Part shown: piece after piece, positions 22,014-30,759 of the stretch
Layout: each line of letters starts with the position of its first letter
Numbering within the stretch: position 1 is the stretch's first letter
Assembly (NCBI GenBank): GCA_021792555.1
Contig: JAJYUL010000028.1
Location: 1-49,125, forward strand
Length of the DNA: 49,125 nucleotides
Reading direction: 5' to 3'
Source of the DNA: Pseudomonadota bacterium
GTDB taxonomy: Bacteria; Pseudomonadota; Gammaproteobacteria; Steroidobacterales; Steroidobacteraceae
Notes under the pieces: model-generated
Databases searched by the model: none
What the model was told of the DNA's origin: nothing
What the model saw: only the letters and a program-made list of their open reading frames with translations
Position numbers and translations under genes: made by a program

Positions 22014-25000
22014 TTATGGTTCGCGGCGCGTGGTGCTGTCTGCCGCAAACTGACCGCCGAGCTGGCGCAACAGCGCCGACAGGGGGCCGGGGCGGCTGAA
22101 TAAGTAACCTTGCGCGATCTCGCAGCCGATGCTCGTCAGAACGTCGCGCTGGTAGGGCGTCTCGACGCCCTCGATTACCAGCTCGACGCCGAGACTGTGC
22201 GCCATCGCCACCATCGCTTTGATGATGGACACGTCGCCGTCAGCATGCGGCTGCAGGTGTCGGATGAAGCTGCGGTCGACTTTCAACTTGTCCACCGGCA
22301 GGTGGCGCAGGTAGTGGAAAGAGGAGTACCCGGCGCCGAAGTCATCGATCGCGATGCGGATGCCGAGCCCGCGCAGCGCCGAGAGCGCATGGGAGGTTTC
22401 GGTGCAATGCTCGATCAGGAAGGTCTCGGTGAGCTCGAGTTCCAGCATGGACGGATCGACGCCGCTTTGCGCCAGAGCCTCCTCGACGCTCGTGACGAAC
22501 GCCGGGTCGGAGATCTGCACACCCGAGACGTTCACGGCGATCCGCGGTGGCGGCTGCTGCGCGGTGCGGCACAGTTGGGCCGCGCGCAGCGCATCGCGCA
22601 GGATCCAATCGCCCAACGGGCCGATGAGCCCGGATTCCTCGGCGATCGGTATGAAGCTGTCCGGCGTCTGCATGCCGAGCAGCGGATGGTTCCAGCGCAC
22701 CAGCGCTTCGGCGCCGAGGATGCGGCCGGTCCTGATATGCACGATCGGCTGGTAATGCAGCTCGAACTCGCGTCGCTCGATCGCGCCGCGCAGTGACTGC
22801 TTGACGATGACGTTGGTGCGCAGGCGGTCGTCGATGTCGGTGCTGTACAGGCTGATGCCGGGACGGGCGGTGCGCTTGGCCGCATGCAGTGCAATGTCGG
22901 CGCGCTGCGCGAATTCGAGCGCGCTCTCGCCGCTCGATTCCTGAGCCGCTTCGGGCGCGTCGATGCACAGTCCGATGCGTGCCGGCAGATTGATGGTCCC
23001 GCCCGGCAGGCTGAAGGGGGCCGAGAGGATCGGCGCGGCCGCCGCGGCGATTTGCCGGGCGCATTCCTCGGAAGACACGGAACCGCCCAAGACGGCGAAC
23101 TGGTCGGCCTGCAGCCGGTAGAAGCGGCTCTCGGCGGGAAAGGCCTCCTGCAGCCGGTTGGCGATCATGGTGAGGATCTCATCGCCGGTCGACATGCCGT
23201 AGGTGTCGTTGATCTCGTGAAAGCGCACGAAATCGACCATGTACAGCGCGGCGCGCCGGCCACCGGCGCGCTCTTGCGCCAGGTGCGAGGCGAGCTGGCT
23301 GTGGAACGCCTTGGCGTTGGGCAGGCGCGTCAGCGGGTCATGGTCGCGCAGATAAGTGAGCTCGTCCTTGGCGGCCTTCTCCGGTGTGACATCGAGCGTC
23401 ACGCCGTTCCAGAGGATATCGCCGTTGGCGCGGCGCAGCGGGCGCACGCGCGAGCGCAGCCAGCGCCGCTCCCCGTCCGGGCGCTGGATCGCGAATTCCA
23501 GGTCGAGCGTGGCGAGCGTCGCGCTCGCCTCGCGCCAGCTCTGCTCGAGCCGAGCGCGGTCCTGCGGCAGCGTCAGGGCGAAGAATTCCTGAGGGGTGAG
23601 CGGCGTGTGCGCATCGCGGCCGAGCAGCGCTGCGGCCGAGCGCCCGAGGTAGGTGAACTCGATCTGCTCATCGCCGCGCTGGCGGATCTGATAGACGAAG
23701 CCGGGGACGGTGTCGGCGATGCCCTCGAGCATCTGCGCGAAGTGGTCCTGCGCCGCCTGCGCCTCGCGCCGCGCGGTCACGTCGGTGAGCATGCCGGCGT
23801 AGGCGATGATCCGCCCGTCGCTCTCGCGCACCGGTGATATCACCAGCTGGTTCCAGAATGCCGTGCCGTTCTTGCGGTAGTTGAGCAGCTCGCAGCGCAC
23901 CGGCTCGCCGGCGCGGATCGCCGCGCCGATGCGCGCCACGGTCGCCGGGTCCGTATCCGGGCCCTGCAGAAAGCGGCAGTTGCGGCCGAGCACTTCGTGT
24001 TCGGCATAACCGGTCAGGGTGAGGAAGGCCGGATTGACGCGCACGATGGGCTGATCGGGGTGCGTGGCATCGACGTATACGATGCCGCTGTCGGCTGCCT
24101 CGATGATCGCCGCATGGGGCAGGGAGGGAACGCGCTCGGCGCGCCCGGCGACACCCGACAGCGCGAACAGCCGCGAGCGCGGCAGCTGACGCGGATCGGC
24201 GGCGTAGCTGATGAACTCCGCGTGCAGCCGGCGGGCGCATTCGGCATCGGCCTGCGTGGCGCAATTGCGGCTGAGCAGCGCGACGCCCGCGCCGCGCAGC
24301 CGCTCACACCGCGCGCGCAGCCGCTCGGGGTCGCTGCGGTAGCTGTCGGCGAGCCGCTCCGCCGGCAGCGCGAGAAGGCCGATTCCCAGAGTCTCGATCC
24401 CCGCCGGCAGCGCATCCGTCGTGGTGAGCGCAAGGGCGAGTTTCTGTGCGAACGGCCGCAGTGCCTCGAGCGCGGCAGACAGCCGCTCGGGATCGGGGCC
24501 CGTCGGCGGAGCATCGAGCATGAGAATGAGGCGCTGGCGCACCGTCTCAGGCAGCGCACGGCAGGCGGCTAAAAATCCCATGGCGCGTTCGCGGTCGTCG
24601 AACAGCCCGAAAGGGACAAACACGATGTAGGTATGAAGGATTGCGGCGCGCTGCTCGCGGAGAATCACGGCTGCGACGCGCTCGAGCTGGCGCCGAGGGT
24701 CCGTGCCGCGCAGCAGGTCCGGCTCGACGATGAGGAGCGGCAGCGGTTTGTCGGCGAGATCCACCAGCGGGCGGGAGCGAATCGGCGCATCGGCTTGCGG
24801 TGCCGCCGGAGCGGGCGCTTTGACGGCGGTGGTTGCTGCCCGTGTCTGCAGCGTCACCAGGTGCAGCGGCCGTTCGGTCGGTACGCTGAGGCGCGCAACC
24901 GTCAGCGTCAGTTCGGCGGTGGAGCCGTCCAGACGGCGCACCCGCGCCGCGACCGCGCGGCTGCGGCCAGGATCGAGCGGCAGATGGCGCAGCTCCAGAT

Positions 25001-25301
25001 CGTTTTCCCAGGCGTCCAGACCGAGCAGGGCGCCGGCGCGTGCGCCCTTGAGCGTGTCGCTGGTGCGTTCCAGCACGGCACAGAAACCCGCATTCACGGC
25101 GAGCAGACACAGTGCCTCATCCGCAATAGCCGCAGCCACGGGCACCGCCGCGAGCAGAGCATTCAGCCAGGCAGCGCTCGGCGTCTCGCCGAGCGTCTCC
25201 AGCACCGACGCGTCGGTCAGCTCATCGCTTGCTCGTACCCCCCGGACGGTGCTCACTCGCACAGCTCCCGTCCCGGCCGGAGTACTTTCCGCGCATACCA
25301 T
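22014..25301 (-). CDS. LOV-PAS-GGDEF-EAL protein, probable blue-light-regulated c-di-GMP phosphodiesterase
   Basis: About 1095 residues in multiple domains. A PAS domain (about 46-150) is followed by an EAL-like but motif-less region (about 181-366). A LOV-type PAS (about 396-505) has the flavin-adduct motif GRNCRFLQG with cysteine C442. Another PAS (520-645) and a GGDEF domain follow; the signature of the latter has become QADQF (731-735), so cyclase activity is probably lost. The EAL domain (about 840-1080) has EAL at 865-867, NVSG, ELTETFL, DDFGAGYSS and EGVET all intact. The predicted activity is c-di-GMP hydrolysis switched by blue light through an FMN-cysteine bond. The ATG at 25301 has no clear ribosome site; an upstream TTG frame reaches 25463. 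Confidence 0.9.
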   Translation of the reverse strand: MVCAESTPAGTGAVRVSTVRGVRASDELTDASVLETLGETPSAAWLNALLAAVPVAAAIADEALCLLAVNAGFCAVLERTSDTLKGARAGALLGLDAWENDLELRHLPLDPGRSRAVAARVRRLDGSTAELTLTVARLSVPTERPLHLVTLQTRAATTAVKAPAPAAPQADAPIRSRPLVDLADKPLPLLIVEPDLLRGTDPRRQLERVAAVILREQRAAILHTYIVFVPFGLFDDRERAMGFLAACRALPETVRQRLILMLDAPPTGPDPERLSAALEALRPFAQKLALALTTTDALPAGIETLGIGLLALPAERLADSYRSDPERLRARCERLRGAGVALLSRNCATQADAECARRLHAEFISYAADPRQLPRSRLFALSGVAGRAERVPSLPHAAIIEAADSGIVYVDATHPDQPIVRVNPAFLTLTGYAEHEVLGRNCRFLQGPDTDPATVARIGAAIRAGEPVRCELLNYRKNGTAFWNQLVISPVRESDGRIIAYAGMLTDVTARREAQAAQDHFAQMLEGIADTVPGFVYQIRQRGDEQIEFTYLGRSAAALLGRDAHTPLTPQEFFALTLPQDRARLEQSWREASATLATLDLEFAIQRPDGERRWLRSRVRPLRRANGDILWNGVTLDVTPEKAAKDELTYLRDHDPLTRLPNAKAFHSQLASHLAQERAGGRRAALYMVDFVRFHEINDTYGMSTGDEILTMIANRLQEAFPAESRFYRLQADQFAVLGGSVSSEECARQIAAAAAPILSAPFSLPGGTINLPARIGLCIDAPEAAQESSGESALEFAQRADIALHAAKRTARPGISLYSTDIDDRLRTNVIVKQSLRGAIERREFELHYQPIVHIRTGRILGAEALVRWNHPLLGMQTPDSFIPIAEESGLIGPLGDWILRDALRAAQLCRTAQQPPPRIAVNVSGVQISDPAFVTSVEEALAQSGVDPSMLELELTETFLIEHCTETSHALSALRGLGIRIAIDDFGAGYSSFHYLRHLPVDKLKVDRSFIRHLQPHADGDVSIIKAMVAMAHSLGVELVIEGVETPYQRDVLTSIGCEIAQGYLFSRPGPLSALLRQLGGQFAADSTTRREP

Positions 25302-25504
25302 CGTCGCCGCATGAGAAAGCTCCAGGTTTTGATCCGTGGGCGGCCCCGGGCCGCGCCTTTCTGATACCGCTACAGTACGGATCCGGCCTGCGGCGCGATG
25401 CCGGGAGCAACGTATGCGGCCCGTAGGGAGTTCTTGATGCAGGCCTCCCTCGACAGGATGCAATCGTTTGTAATTGAAAATAAACTCTCGCGCGCCGAGG
25501 GGCC

Positions 25505-25945
25505 TCAGCCGTCGCGCCTGCGGCCCTGCTGCGCCACCAGCTGCGCGAGCCCGGCAAGTTCGGTGGCGATCGCACCGAGCACATCGTCCGTCGAGATCAG
25601 CCCGAGCAGCCGTCCGTCACGATCGATCACCGGGGCGCGGCGCACCGAGCGGGCCTGCAGGTGACGGATGGCCCCTGCCAGGGAGTCCCCGGCGTCGATC
25701 ACCAGAGGCGCCCGGGTCATCACGTCCGCCACGTTCAGCGCGGCGAGCGAGCTGGAGTGTTCCAGGCGCGCACGCACGATGTCCCGGTCGGTGAGGATAC
25801 CGGCCACCACGGTGCGCCCGTCTGCGTTGTCCGTCACCACGACGGCCCCGACGCTGCATTGCAGCATCTGCTTGGCAGCCTCTTCGAGCGAGGCGCCGAC
25901 GGGCACGGTGACAGCCTGTTTGCTCGCGATTGCACCGACGTTCAC
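25505..25945 (-). CDS. CBS-pair protein (paralogue 1)
   Basis: A 146-residue protein consisting of two CBS motifs: AVTVPVGASLEEAAKQM...VAGILTDRDIVRA, and LVIDAGDSLAGAIRHLQARSVRRAPVIDRDGRLLGLISTDD. It ends with a helix-like tail, GLAQLVAQQGRRR. Stand-alone CBS pairs bind adenine nucleotides or S-adenosylmethionine and usually tune a partner protein. I chose the GTG at 25945 because GGAGG lies eight bases upstream; the ATG at 25975 has no ribosome site. It is divergent from paralogue 2 across 116 bases and shares the tail signature with paralogues 2 and 3. Confidence 0.87.
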   Translation of the reverse strand: MNVGAIASKQAVTVPVGASLEEAAKQMLQCSVGAVVVTDNADGRTVVAGILTDRDIVRARLEHSSSLAALNVADVMTRAPLVIDAGDSLAGAIRHLQARSVRRAPVIDRDGRLLGLISTDDVLGAIATELAGLAQLVAQQGRRRDG

Positions 25946-26061
25946 GGCAGGGTCCTCCGCCGGCGATTGACGCATGTGGCCGGGTGCAGCGCCATGCGTA
26001 TCAGTGCTGATATGCGCGCCAAGGCAGTGGTGTGAGAGTGAGGCAGTCTGGAGGTCCGCTC

Positions 26062-26499
26062 ATGCGTATCGGGGATCTGTGCAGCCGCGAGGTTCACGTC
26101 GTCGAACCGGACAAGCCGCTGCTCGAGGCGGTGCGGGAGATGCATCGTCAGCACGTTGGGGCGCTCGTGGTCGTCACACGGCACGATGCGGCTGCGCACC
26201 CGGTGGGTATCGTCACCGACCGCGACGTGATGCGCGGGGAAATTACGCATAATGCGGATGTCTTTTCCTTGGCCGTCGCGGACGTCATGAGCGGCAATCT
26301 TCTGACGCTCGCCGAATCGTGCGAGCTGGCCGAGGGTATCGCCCAACTGCGACACCGCGGCGTGCGGCGCGCCCCGGTCGTCGATGAGCGCGGCGATCTG
26401 CTCGGTATCGTCAGCCTCGATGACCTGCTGCCGGCGGTGGCCGAAGAGCTCATAGGACTCGCCAAACTGATCGGCCGGCAGGCCCGGCGCGAACGCTGA
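26062..26499 (+). CDS. CBS-pair protein (paralogue 2)
   Basis: A 145-residue two-CBS protein: MRIGDLCSREVHVVEPDKPL opens it, VGIVTDRDVMRGEI closes the first motif, and RHRGVRRAPVVDERGDLLG continues the second. It ends with the tail GLAKLIGRQARRER. The match to paralogue 3 (42.7-43.2 kb) is much closer than to paralogue 1: both begin M(R/K)IG(D/E)(L/V)CSREV and both have VGIVTDRDVMRG. It likely binds an adenosine ligand and signals to an unidentified partner. GGAGG stands seven bases before the ATG. It is divergent from paralogue 1. Confidence 0.88.
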   Translation: MRIGDLCSREVHVVEPDKPLLEAVREMHRQHVGALVVVTRHDAAAHPVGIVTDRDVMRGEITHNADVFSLAVADVMSGNLLTLAESCELAEGIAQLRHRGVRRAPVVDERGDLLGIVSLDDLLPAVAEELIGLAKLIGRQARRER

Positions 26500-26621
26500 G
26501 CGCGGTGTGCGCACCGCAGCGCGACTGATGGCCGATAATATTAGGTAACTCTCCTGATCGCAGCGCGCACGGTGCGGGCGTATACGCTTTCACGGTGCGA
26601 TCTGACATCGGAGGAGTTGCC

Positions 26622-27044
26622 GTGAAAACCATCTTCCTGTTGCTTGCGCTGGCCGGTGCCGTGGCGCTTGCGTTGCCGCGCGAGTCGCTGGCGCAGAGCG
26701 CCGATACTTTCAGCAGAGCGTATGACCCGAATACCGTCGAGACGGTCTCGGGACGCATCATTTCGATCGAACATGTCGTGCATGGCCCGCGCGGCGCGTA
26801 CGGGGAGCACCTGCTGCTCAATACCCGCCAGGGCCATCTCGTCGTGCATCTCGGGCCGGGCTGGTTCATGGAGCGACAGAGTCTGAAGCTCGCGCCACAC
26901 GATGAGGTCACTATCACCGGCTCGCGGGTGATGCTCGGGGGCAGGGCGGTGTTGATCGCTGCGCGGGTCACCAAGGGTCACGAGACCCTGGTGCTGCGCA
27001 ATGCGCACGGTCTGCCGGTGTGGCGCGGTTCTCGATATCGGTAG
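26622..27044 (+). CDS. Exported small OB-fold-like protein, hypothetical
   Basis: A 140-residue protein with a clear signal peptide (VKTIFLLLALAGAVALALP, cleavage after about residue 25 near SLAQS). The mature part is rich in beta strands: ETVSGRIISIEHVV, EHLLLNTRQGHLVVHLGPGWF and DEVTITGSRVMLGGRAVLIAA. This resembles the periplasmic OB-fold-like domains of unknown function found in many environmental bacteria. GGAGG sits seven bases before the GTG at 26622, which I prefer to the longer frame from 26595. It lies 64 bases before the di-haem peroxidase gene; the two may be co-transcribed and act together in the periplasm. Confidence 0.75.
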   Translation: MKTIFLLLALAGAVALALPRESLAQSADTFSRAYDPNTVETVSGRIISIEHVVHGPRGAYGEHLLLNTRQGHLVVHLGPGWFMERQSLKLAPHDEVTITGSRVMLGGRAVLIAARVTKGHETLVLRNAHGLPVWRGSRYR

Positions 27045-27108
27045 GGCAAATGGCTCGGTGCCGGCACGGCGTGGGTGCCGGACGACGCGCGGCCGAGGAG
27101 TGAGTGTC

Positions 27109-28149
27109 GTGAACGCTCGATTCGTCCTTCTCATCGCATGCGGTCTCGTCGCGGGACTCGCCGGGGCCGCAGAGCCGCAGGTGCACTGGCAGGCGCTGCC
27201 GACGGTGGCGCCTGCGCCCGCCGACAATCCGACGACTCCCGCCAAGGTGCGGCTCGGCAAGATGCTGTTTTTCGACTCCCGTCTGTCCTCGACCGGCACG
27301 GTGTCGTGTTTCTCCTGCCACAACGTAATGGAGGGCGGCGATGACCATCGGCCGGTGTCGATCGGCGTCGAGGCGCAGCGCGGCGGCCGCAACGCCCCGA
27401 CGGTGTGGAACGCGGCGTTCCTGTCGGTGCAGTTCTGGGACGGGCGGGCGGCCACACTCGAGGATCAGGCCAAGGGCCCGCCGGTCAATTCCGTCGAGAT
27501 GGGCATGAAGAGCCTGACCATGGTCATCGAGCGGATCCGCCGCATCCCCGGCTATGCGCCGTATTTTCATCAGGCGTTCGGGCCGGGCGAGGTCATCACC
27601 ATGGACAACGCCGCCAAGGCGATCGCCGCGTACGAGCGCACGCTCATCACTCCGGGCAGCGCCTACGACCGCTATGTGCAGGGCGATCACAGCGCGCTCA
27701 CGGCGCAGCAGGTGCGCGGCATGCAGACTTTCGCCGCGGTCGGATGCGCGGGCTGCCATCAGGGGCCGAATTTCAGCGGTCCGCCGCTGCCGATGGGCAC
27801 GGGATTTTTCGTCAAGTTCCCGATCTACACCAACAATCCGTACGTGCAGAAGTACCATCTCATGAGCGATCTCGGCCGCTACGACGTCACGCACCGCGAG
27901 GCCGATAAGCACATGTGGCGGGTCCCCGGACTGCGCAATCTCCTCTACACGGAGCCGTATTTTCACAACGGTTCGGTGGCGAGCCTGCCGCAGGCCGTGC
28001 GGGTCATGGCCGCCACGCAGCTCGATCGGAAGCTCACCGACGCTCAGGTGCGCGACATCGTCGCCTTTCTCGGCGCGCTCAACGGGCCGTTTCCGGTGCA
28101 GACCATGCCGCGCCTGCCGCCGACCCCGGGCGGTCTGCTCGGCCGCTGA
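27109..28149 (+). CDS. Di-haem cytochrome c peroxidase (MauG/CcpA family)
   Basis: A 346-residue periplasmic protein with signal peptide (FVLLIACGLVAGLAGAA) and two haem c sites: CFSCH near residue 65 and CAGCH near residue 215. Family segments include RLGKMLFFDSRLSSTGTVSC, GGRNAPTVWNAAF and WRVPGLRNLLYTEPYFHNG. The family reduces hydrogen peroxide with electrons from cytochrome c or a cupredoxin, or, as in MauG, carries out long-range oxidation of a protein partner. The GTG at 27109 follows GAGGAG by eight bases. It may accept electrons from the c4 cytochrome encoded at 38.5 kb. Confidence 0.92.
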   Translation: MNARFVLLIACGLVAGLAGAAEPQVHWQALPTVAPAPADNPTTPAKVRLGKMLFFDSRLSSTGTVSCFSCHNVMEGGDDHRPVSIGVEAQRGGRNAPTVWNAAFLSVQFWDGRAATLEDQAKGPPVNSVEMGMKSLTMVIERIRRIPGYAPYFHQAFGPGEVITMDNAAKAIAAYERTLITPGSAYDRYVQGDHSALTAQQVRGMQTFAAVGCAGCHQGPNFSGPPLPMGTGFFVKFPIYTNNPYVQKYHLMSDLGRYDVTHREADKHMWRVPGLRNLLYTEPYFHNGSVASLPQAVRVMAATQLDRKLTDAQVRDIVAFLGALNGPFPVQTMPRLPPTPGGLLGR

Positions 28150-28220
28150 GGCGCACCGGGTGGGCGCAGCGCTGCGGGCAAGGGTGAGTCACATGAGACA
28201 CTGTGGCGCGGTGGTCTGAT

Positions 28221-29117
28221 ATGAAGCGCATCATCTGGTTCGCAGCGGTCAACATCGCCGTACTCGTGGTGATCACGGTGATCGTCGAGCTGTTCGGGCT
28301 CGGCCGGTACCTGACGGCCTACGGCATGAGCCTCGAAGGGCTGCTCGTGCTGAGCGCGGTGTTCGGGTTCGGCGGCGCGTTCGTGTCGCTCGCGCTCTCG
28401 AAGTGGCTCGCCATCCATACCATGGGAGTGCGGGTGATCGAGCGGCCGCAGGATGCGCTCGAGGGCCGGTTGCTCACGATCGTCTCCAGCCATGCGCAGC
28501 GCCTCGGTCTCGGTATGCCCCAGGTCGGCATATTCGACTCGCCGGTCATGAACGCGTTTGCGACCGGCGCGCGGCGCAACCATGCCCTGGTCGCGGTGAG
28601 CAGCGCGCTCGCGCTCGCGATGGACCCGCAGGAGCTCGATGCGGTACTCGGACACGAGATGACGCATGTGGCCAATGGCGACATGGTGACGCTGGGGCTG
28701 CTGCAGGGCGTGCTCAACACCTTCGTCATCTTTCTCGCCCGCGTGGTCGGTTCGGCCATCGACGGGGCGCTCGGCAGCCGGCGCGAGGAGGGCGGGCAGG
28801 GCGGTCTTTTCTACTTCCTAACCGTCATTGTGCTTGAGATCCTCTTCGGCGTGCTCGCGACGATGATTGTGATGGCCTTTTCCCGGCGTCGCGAGTACCG
28901 GGCGGATGCGGGCGGGGCGGCGCTGGCCGGTACCTCGAGCATGATCGGGGCGCTGCGCAGGCTCGAGCGCAGCGTGGCCGAGCCGCTTCCCGGTCAGCTG
29001 CGGGCGTTCGGAATCCGCGGCGAGCCGCAGGCCGGCCTCTGGCGGCGGCTGTTCATGAGTCATCCGCCGATCGAGGATCGAATTGCTGCGTTGCAGCGGG
29101 GGCGTACGCTAGGCTGA
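28221..29117 (+). CDS. htpX: Membrane zinc metalloprotease HtpX
   Basis: A 298-residue M48 protease. Two N-terminal membrane helices (IIWFAAVNIAVLVVITVIVEL and the segment after SLEGLLVL) precede the zinc site HEMTH in VLGHEMTHVANGDMVT. The third ligand is in RRREYRADAGGAAL, and two more helices lie between. HtpX degrades damaged inner-membrane proteins together with FtsH and is usually induced by envelope stress. Length and motif order match the Escherichia coli protein. The ATG at 28221 begins the usual MKRI. The last 65 bases overlap the convergent gene. Confidence 0.95.
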   Translation: MKRIIWFAAVNIAVLVVITVIVELFGLGRYLTAYGMSLEGLLVLSAVFGFGGAFVSLALSKWLAIHTMGVRVIERPQDALEGRLLTIVSSHAQRLGLGMPQVGIFDSPVMNAFATGARRNHALVAVSSALALAMDPQELDAVLGHEMTHVANGDMVTLGLLQGVLNTFVIFLARVVGSAIDGALGSRREEGGQGGLFYFLTVIVLEILFGVLATMIVMAFSRRREYRADAGGAALAGTSSMIGALRRLERSVAEPLPGQLRAFGIRGEPQAGLWRRLFMSHPPIEDRIAALQRGRTLG

Positions 29118-29601
29118 CCCGTCCGGGCACCGGCGGCTGGCGGCAGGTGGCGGCCAGCTGCAACGTGCGGATCATCGGCCACTGGTCGCTCACCGGTTCG
29201 GCCGCCGGCCCGAGTTCCTCGAACCGCTGCAGGATGTCGGCCACCAGCTGCGCGAGGCGCAGCACGCGCCCGCCGCCGAGGGTGACGTACGGCGCTTCGA
29301 TGGGGCTCACAATCAGGGCGATCTGCTCGATGTGCAGCCGCGGGGCGCTGCCGAACAGGCGGTGCAGATGCTTCTTGCCGGCGTCGAACTTGGTGCGCAA
29401 TTGCGCCTCACGCTCCTCGAAGGGCAGCAGCTCGAAGCTCGGCTCGACCTGCACGACGTGACGGTGCAGCGGGTGGTACGCGACCACGTTGAGCTCGCAC
29501 TCGTAGCTGCCGTCCGGCCCCAATCCCACCCACAGCGCCTCGCGTACGAAATAGCCCTGAAACTCGTACCACTCGCGCACCAGATGTTCCAGATAGTCCA
29601 T
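29053..29601 (-). CDS. Conserved hypothetical protein, possible nuclease-like fold
   Basis: A 182-residue protein beginning MDYLEHLVREWYEFQGYFVRE, then GSYECELNVVAYHP with VVQVEPS, and FDAGKKHLHRLF. I recognise this as a widespread family with an invariant E-(L)-(D/N)-V-V-A-(Y/F)-H-P and a following V-x-x-E-P-S. That spacing recalls a PD-(D/E)xK core, but the catalytic lysine position is unclear, so I assign no function. The C-terminal 22 codons overlap the htpX gene in antisense. The family-like part ends before this overlap, so the tail has probably extended into the neighbour. Confidence 0.65.
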   Translation of the reverse strand: MDYLEHLVREWYEFQGYFVREALWVGLGPDGSYECELNVVAYHPLHRHVVQVEPSFELLPFEEREAQLRTKFDAGKKHLHRLFGSAPRLHIEQIALIVSPIEAPYVTLGGGRVLRLAQLVADILQRFEELGPAAEPVSDQWPMIRTLQLAATCRQPPVPGRVSLAYAPAATQQFDPRSADDS

Positions 29602-29629
29602 TGCGGCAGCTCCGCTCGCGCTGCTCCGA

Positions 29630-30190
29630 TCACTTCGCTCTGGAGGGCAGCCGGCGGGTGGGCCCGGCGATCATGAACTCGCCGCGGCCCCGGTGATGCA
29701 GCGTGCGCAGCGGCTCACGGGGCGGGCGGTACCAGGCCGCCAGCACCTGCAGTACGAAGAAGTTGTAACGCGACTGCAGGCGCGCGTCGATTACCCGGCA
29801 CTCCAGATCGGCGCGGCATTCGGCGATGCGCGGCGCCGCGACGCGCGTGGCCGGCTGCGCGGTGAGGCCGAAGGCGGTGAACTTCTCGAGCGTGCGCCCC
29901 GAGGTGTTGCCGCAGCCGACCACCGCCTGGGCGAGCTCGACGGTCGGAATGCTGATGACGCATTCGCGTGTGCGGATCAGCGCCTCGAAGCTGTGATTGG
30001 CCTCGCTCACGACGCAGCCGACCAGCGGCGGCTCGAATTCCATCATCGTGTGCCAGGACTGGGTCATGACGTTCGGCCGGCCGCGGTAGGCCGTGGTGAG
30101 CAGCACCACCGGGCCTGGTTCGAGCAGCCGATAGACGGCTGAGAGCGCCAGGGGGCGCTTGGCGGGTAAGGCGTGTGCGCGGCGTGCCAT
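29630..30190 (-). CDS. Flavin reductase family protein
   Basis: A 186-residue flavin reductase-like protein. The FMN-binding split barrel is seen in PGPVVLLTTAYRGRPNVMTQSWHTMMEF, with VGCVVSEANHSFEAL and ECVISIPTVELA following. The family reduces FMN/FAD with NAD(P)H, or binds FMN as a partner of monooxygenases. It starts six bases after the nitroreductase stop, so the two flavoproteins form an operon and probably share reducing substrates. The open frame runs much further upstream, but there it is antisense-like and overlaps the nitroreductase in another frame. Confidence 0.85.
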   Translation of the reverse strand: MARRAHALPAKRPLALSAVYRLLEPGPVVLLTTAYRGRPNVMTQSWHTMMEFEPPLVGCVVSEANHSFEALIRTRECVISIPTVELAQAVVGCGNTSGRTLEKFTAFGLTAQPATRVAAPRIAECRADLECRVIDARLQSRYNFFVLQVLAAWYRPPREPLRTLHHRGRGEFMIAGPTRRLPSRAK

Positions 30191-30195
30191 GGCGC

Positions 30196-30759
30196 TCAAG
30201 GGCCGAGCCAGCGGATGTGCGGCGGCTTGCGCGCGACGGCGGCCGGCTCGCTCTTGGGCCGTCCGACGATGATCGGGGCGACCGGCAGGCTCATCGGCGG
30301 CAGATCGAGCGCCGCCTTGCCCTCGGGCGTGGCGAGCCACGGCTGGGCGAAGCCGATCCAGCAGCTGCCGAGCCCGTGCGCGCACGCGCTCAGCATCAGG
30401 TTCTGCGCGGCGAGCGCGCAGTTCTCGACCGCCCATTGGCCGTGCGTCGCGCTTGAGATCAGGATCAGCGCGGGGGCATGGTAGAAGATGTCGAAGGCCG
30501 GCTCCTCGAGCAGTTCGCGCAGGTGCTGCGGCGCAAGGATCGCGGGCGGTGCGCGCAGCAGGTGCGTCTTGGCATCGTGCGAGATGCCCGCGAGCAGCGC
30601 GCGATCCTGCACCACGGTAAAGAGCCAGGGTTGCTCGTTGACTGCGCTCGGCGCCTGGATGGCGGCCTCGATCAGCCGCTGCAGCACGCCTCTGGGGACG
30701 GGCTCGTCGGTGTATTGGCGCACCGCACGGCGGGCGTAGATGGCTTGCTCGAGTTCCAT
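30196..30759 (-). CDS. Nitroreductase family protein
   Basis: A 187-residue FMN-dependent nitroreductase. Its N-terminus, ARRAVRQYTDEPVPRGVLQRLIEAAIQAPSA, is the FMN-phosphate site. NEQPWLFTVV follows, and LSACAHGLGSCWIGF and LPVAPIIVGRP complete the fold. Members reduce nitroaromatics, quinones or flavins using NAD(P)H. The short form with an IYARRAVR start is close to many uncharacterised environmental nitroreductases. An AGGTAGG ribosome site precedes the ATG. It heads a two-gene operon with the flavin reductase. Confidence 0.9.
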   Translation of the reverse strand: MELEQAIYARRAVRQYTDEPVPRGVLQRLIEAAIQAPSAVNEQPWLFTVVQDRALLAGISHDAKTHLLRAPPAILAPQHLRELLEEPAFDIFYHAPALILISSATHGQWAVENCALAAQNLMLSACAHGLGSCWIGFAQPWLATPEGKAALDLPPMSLPVAPIIVGRPKSEPAAVARKPPHIRWLGP

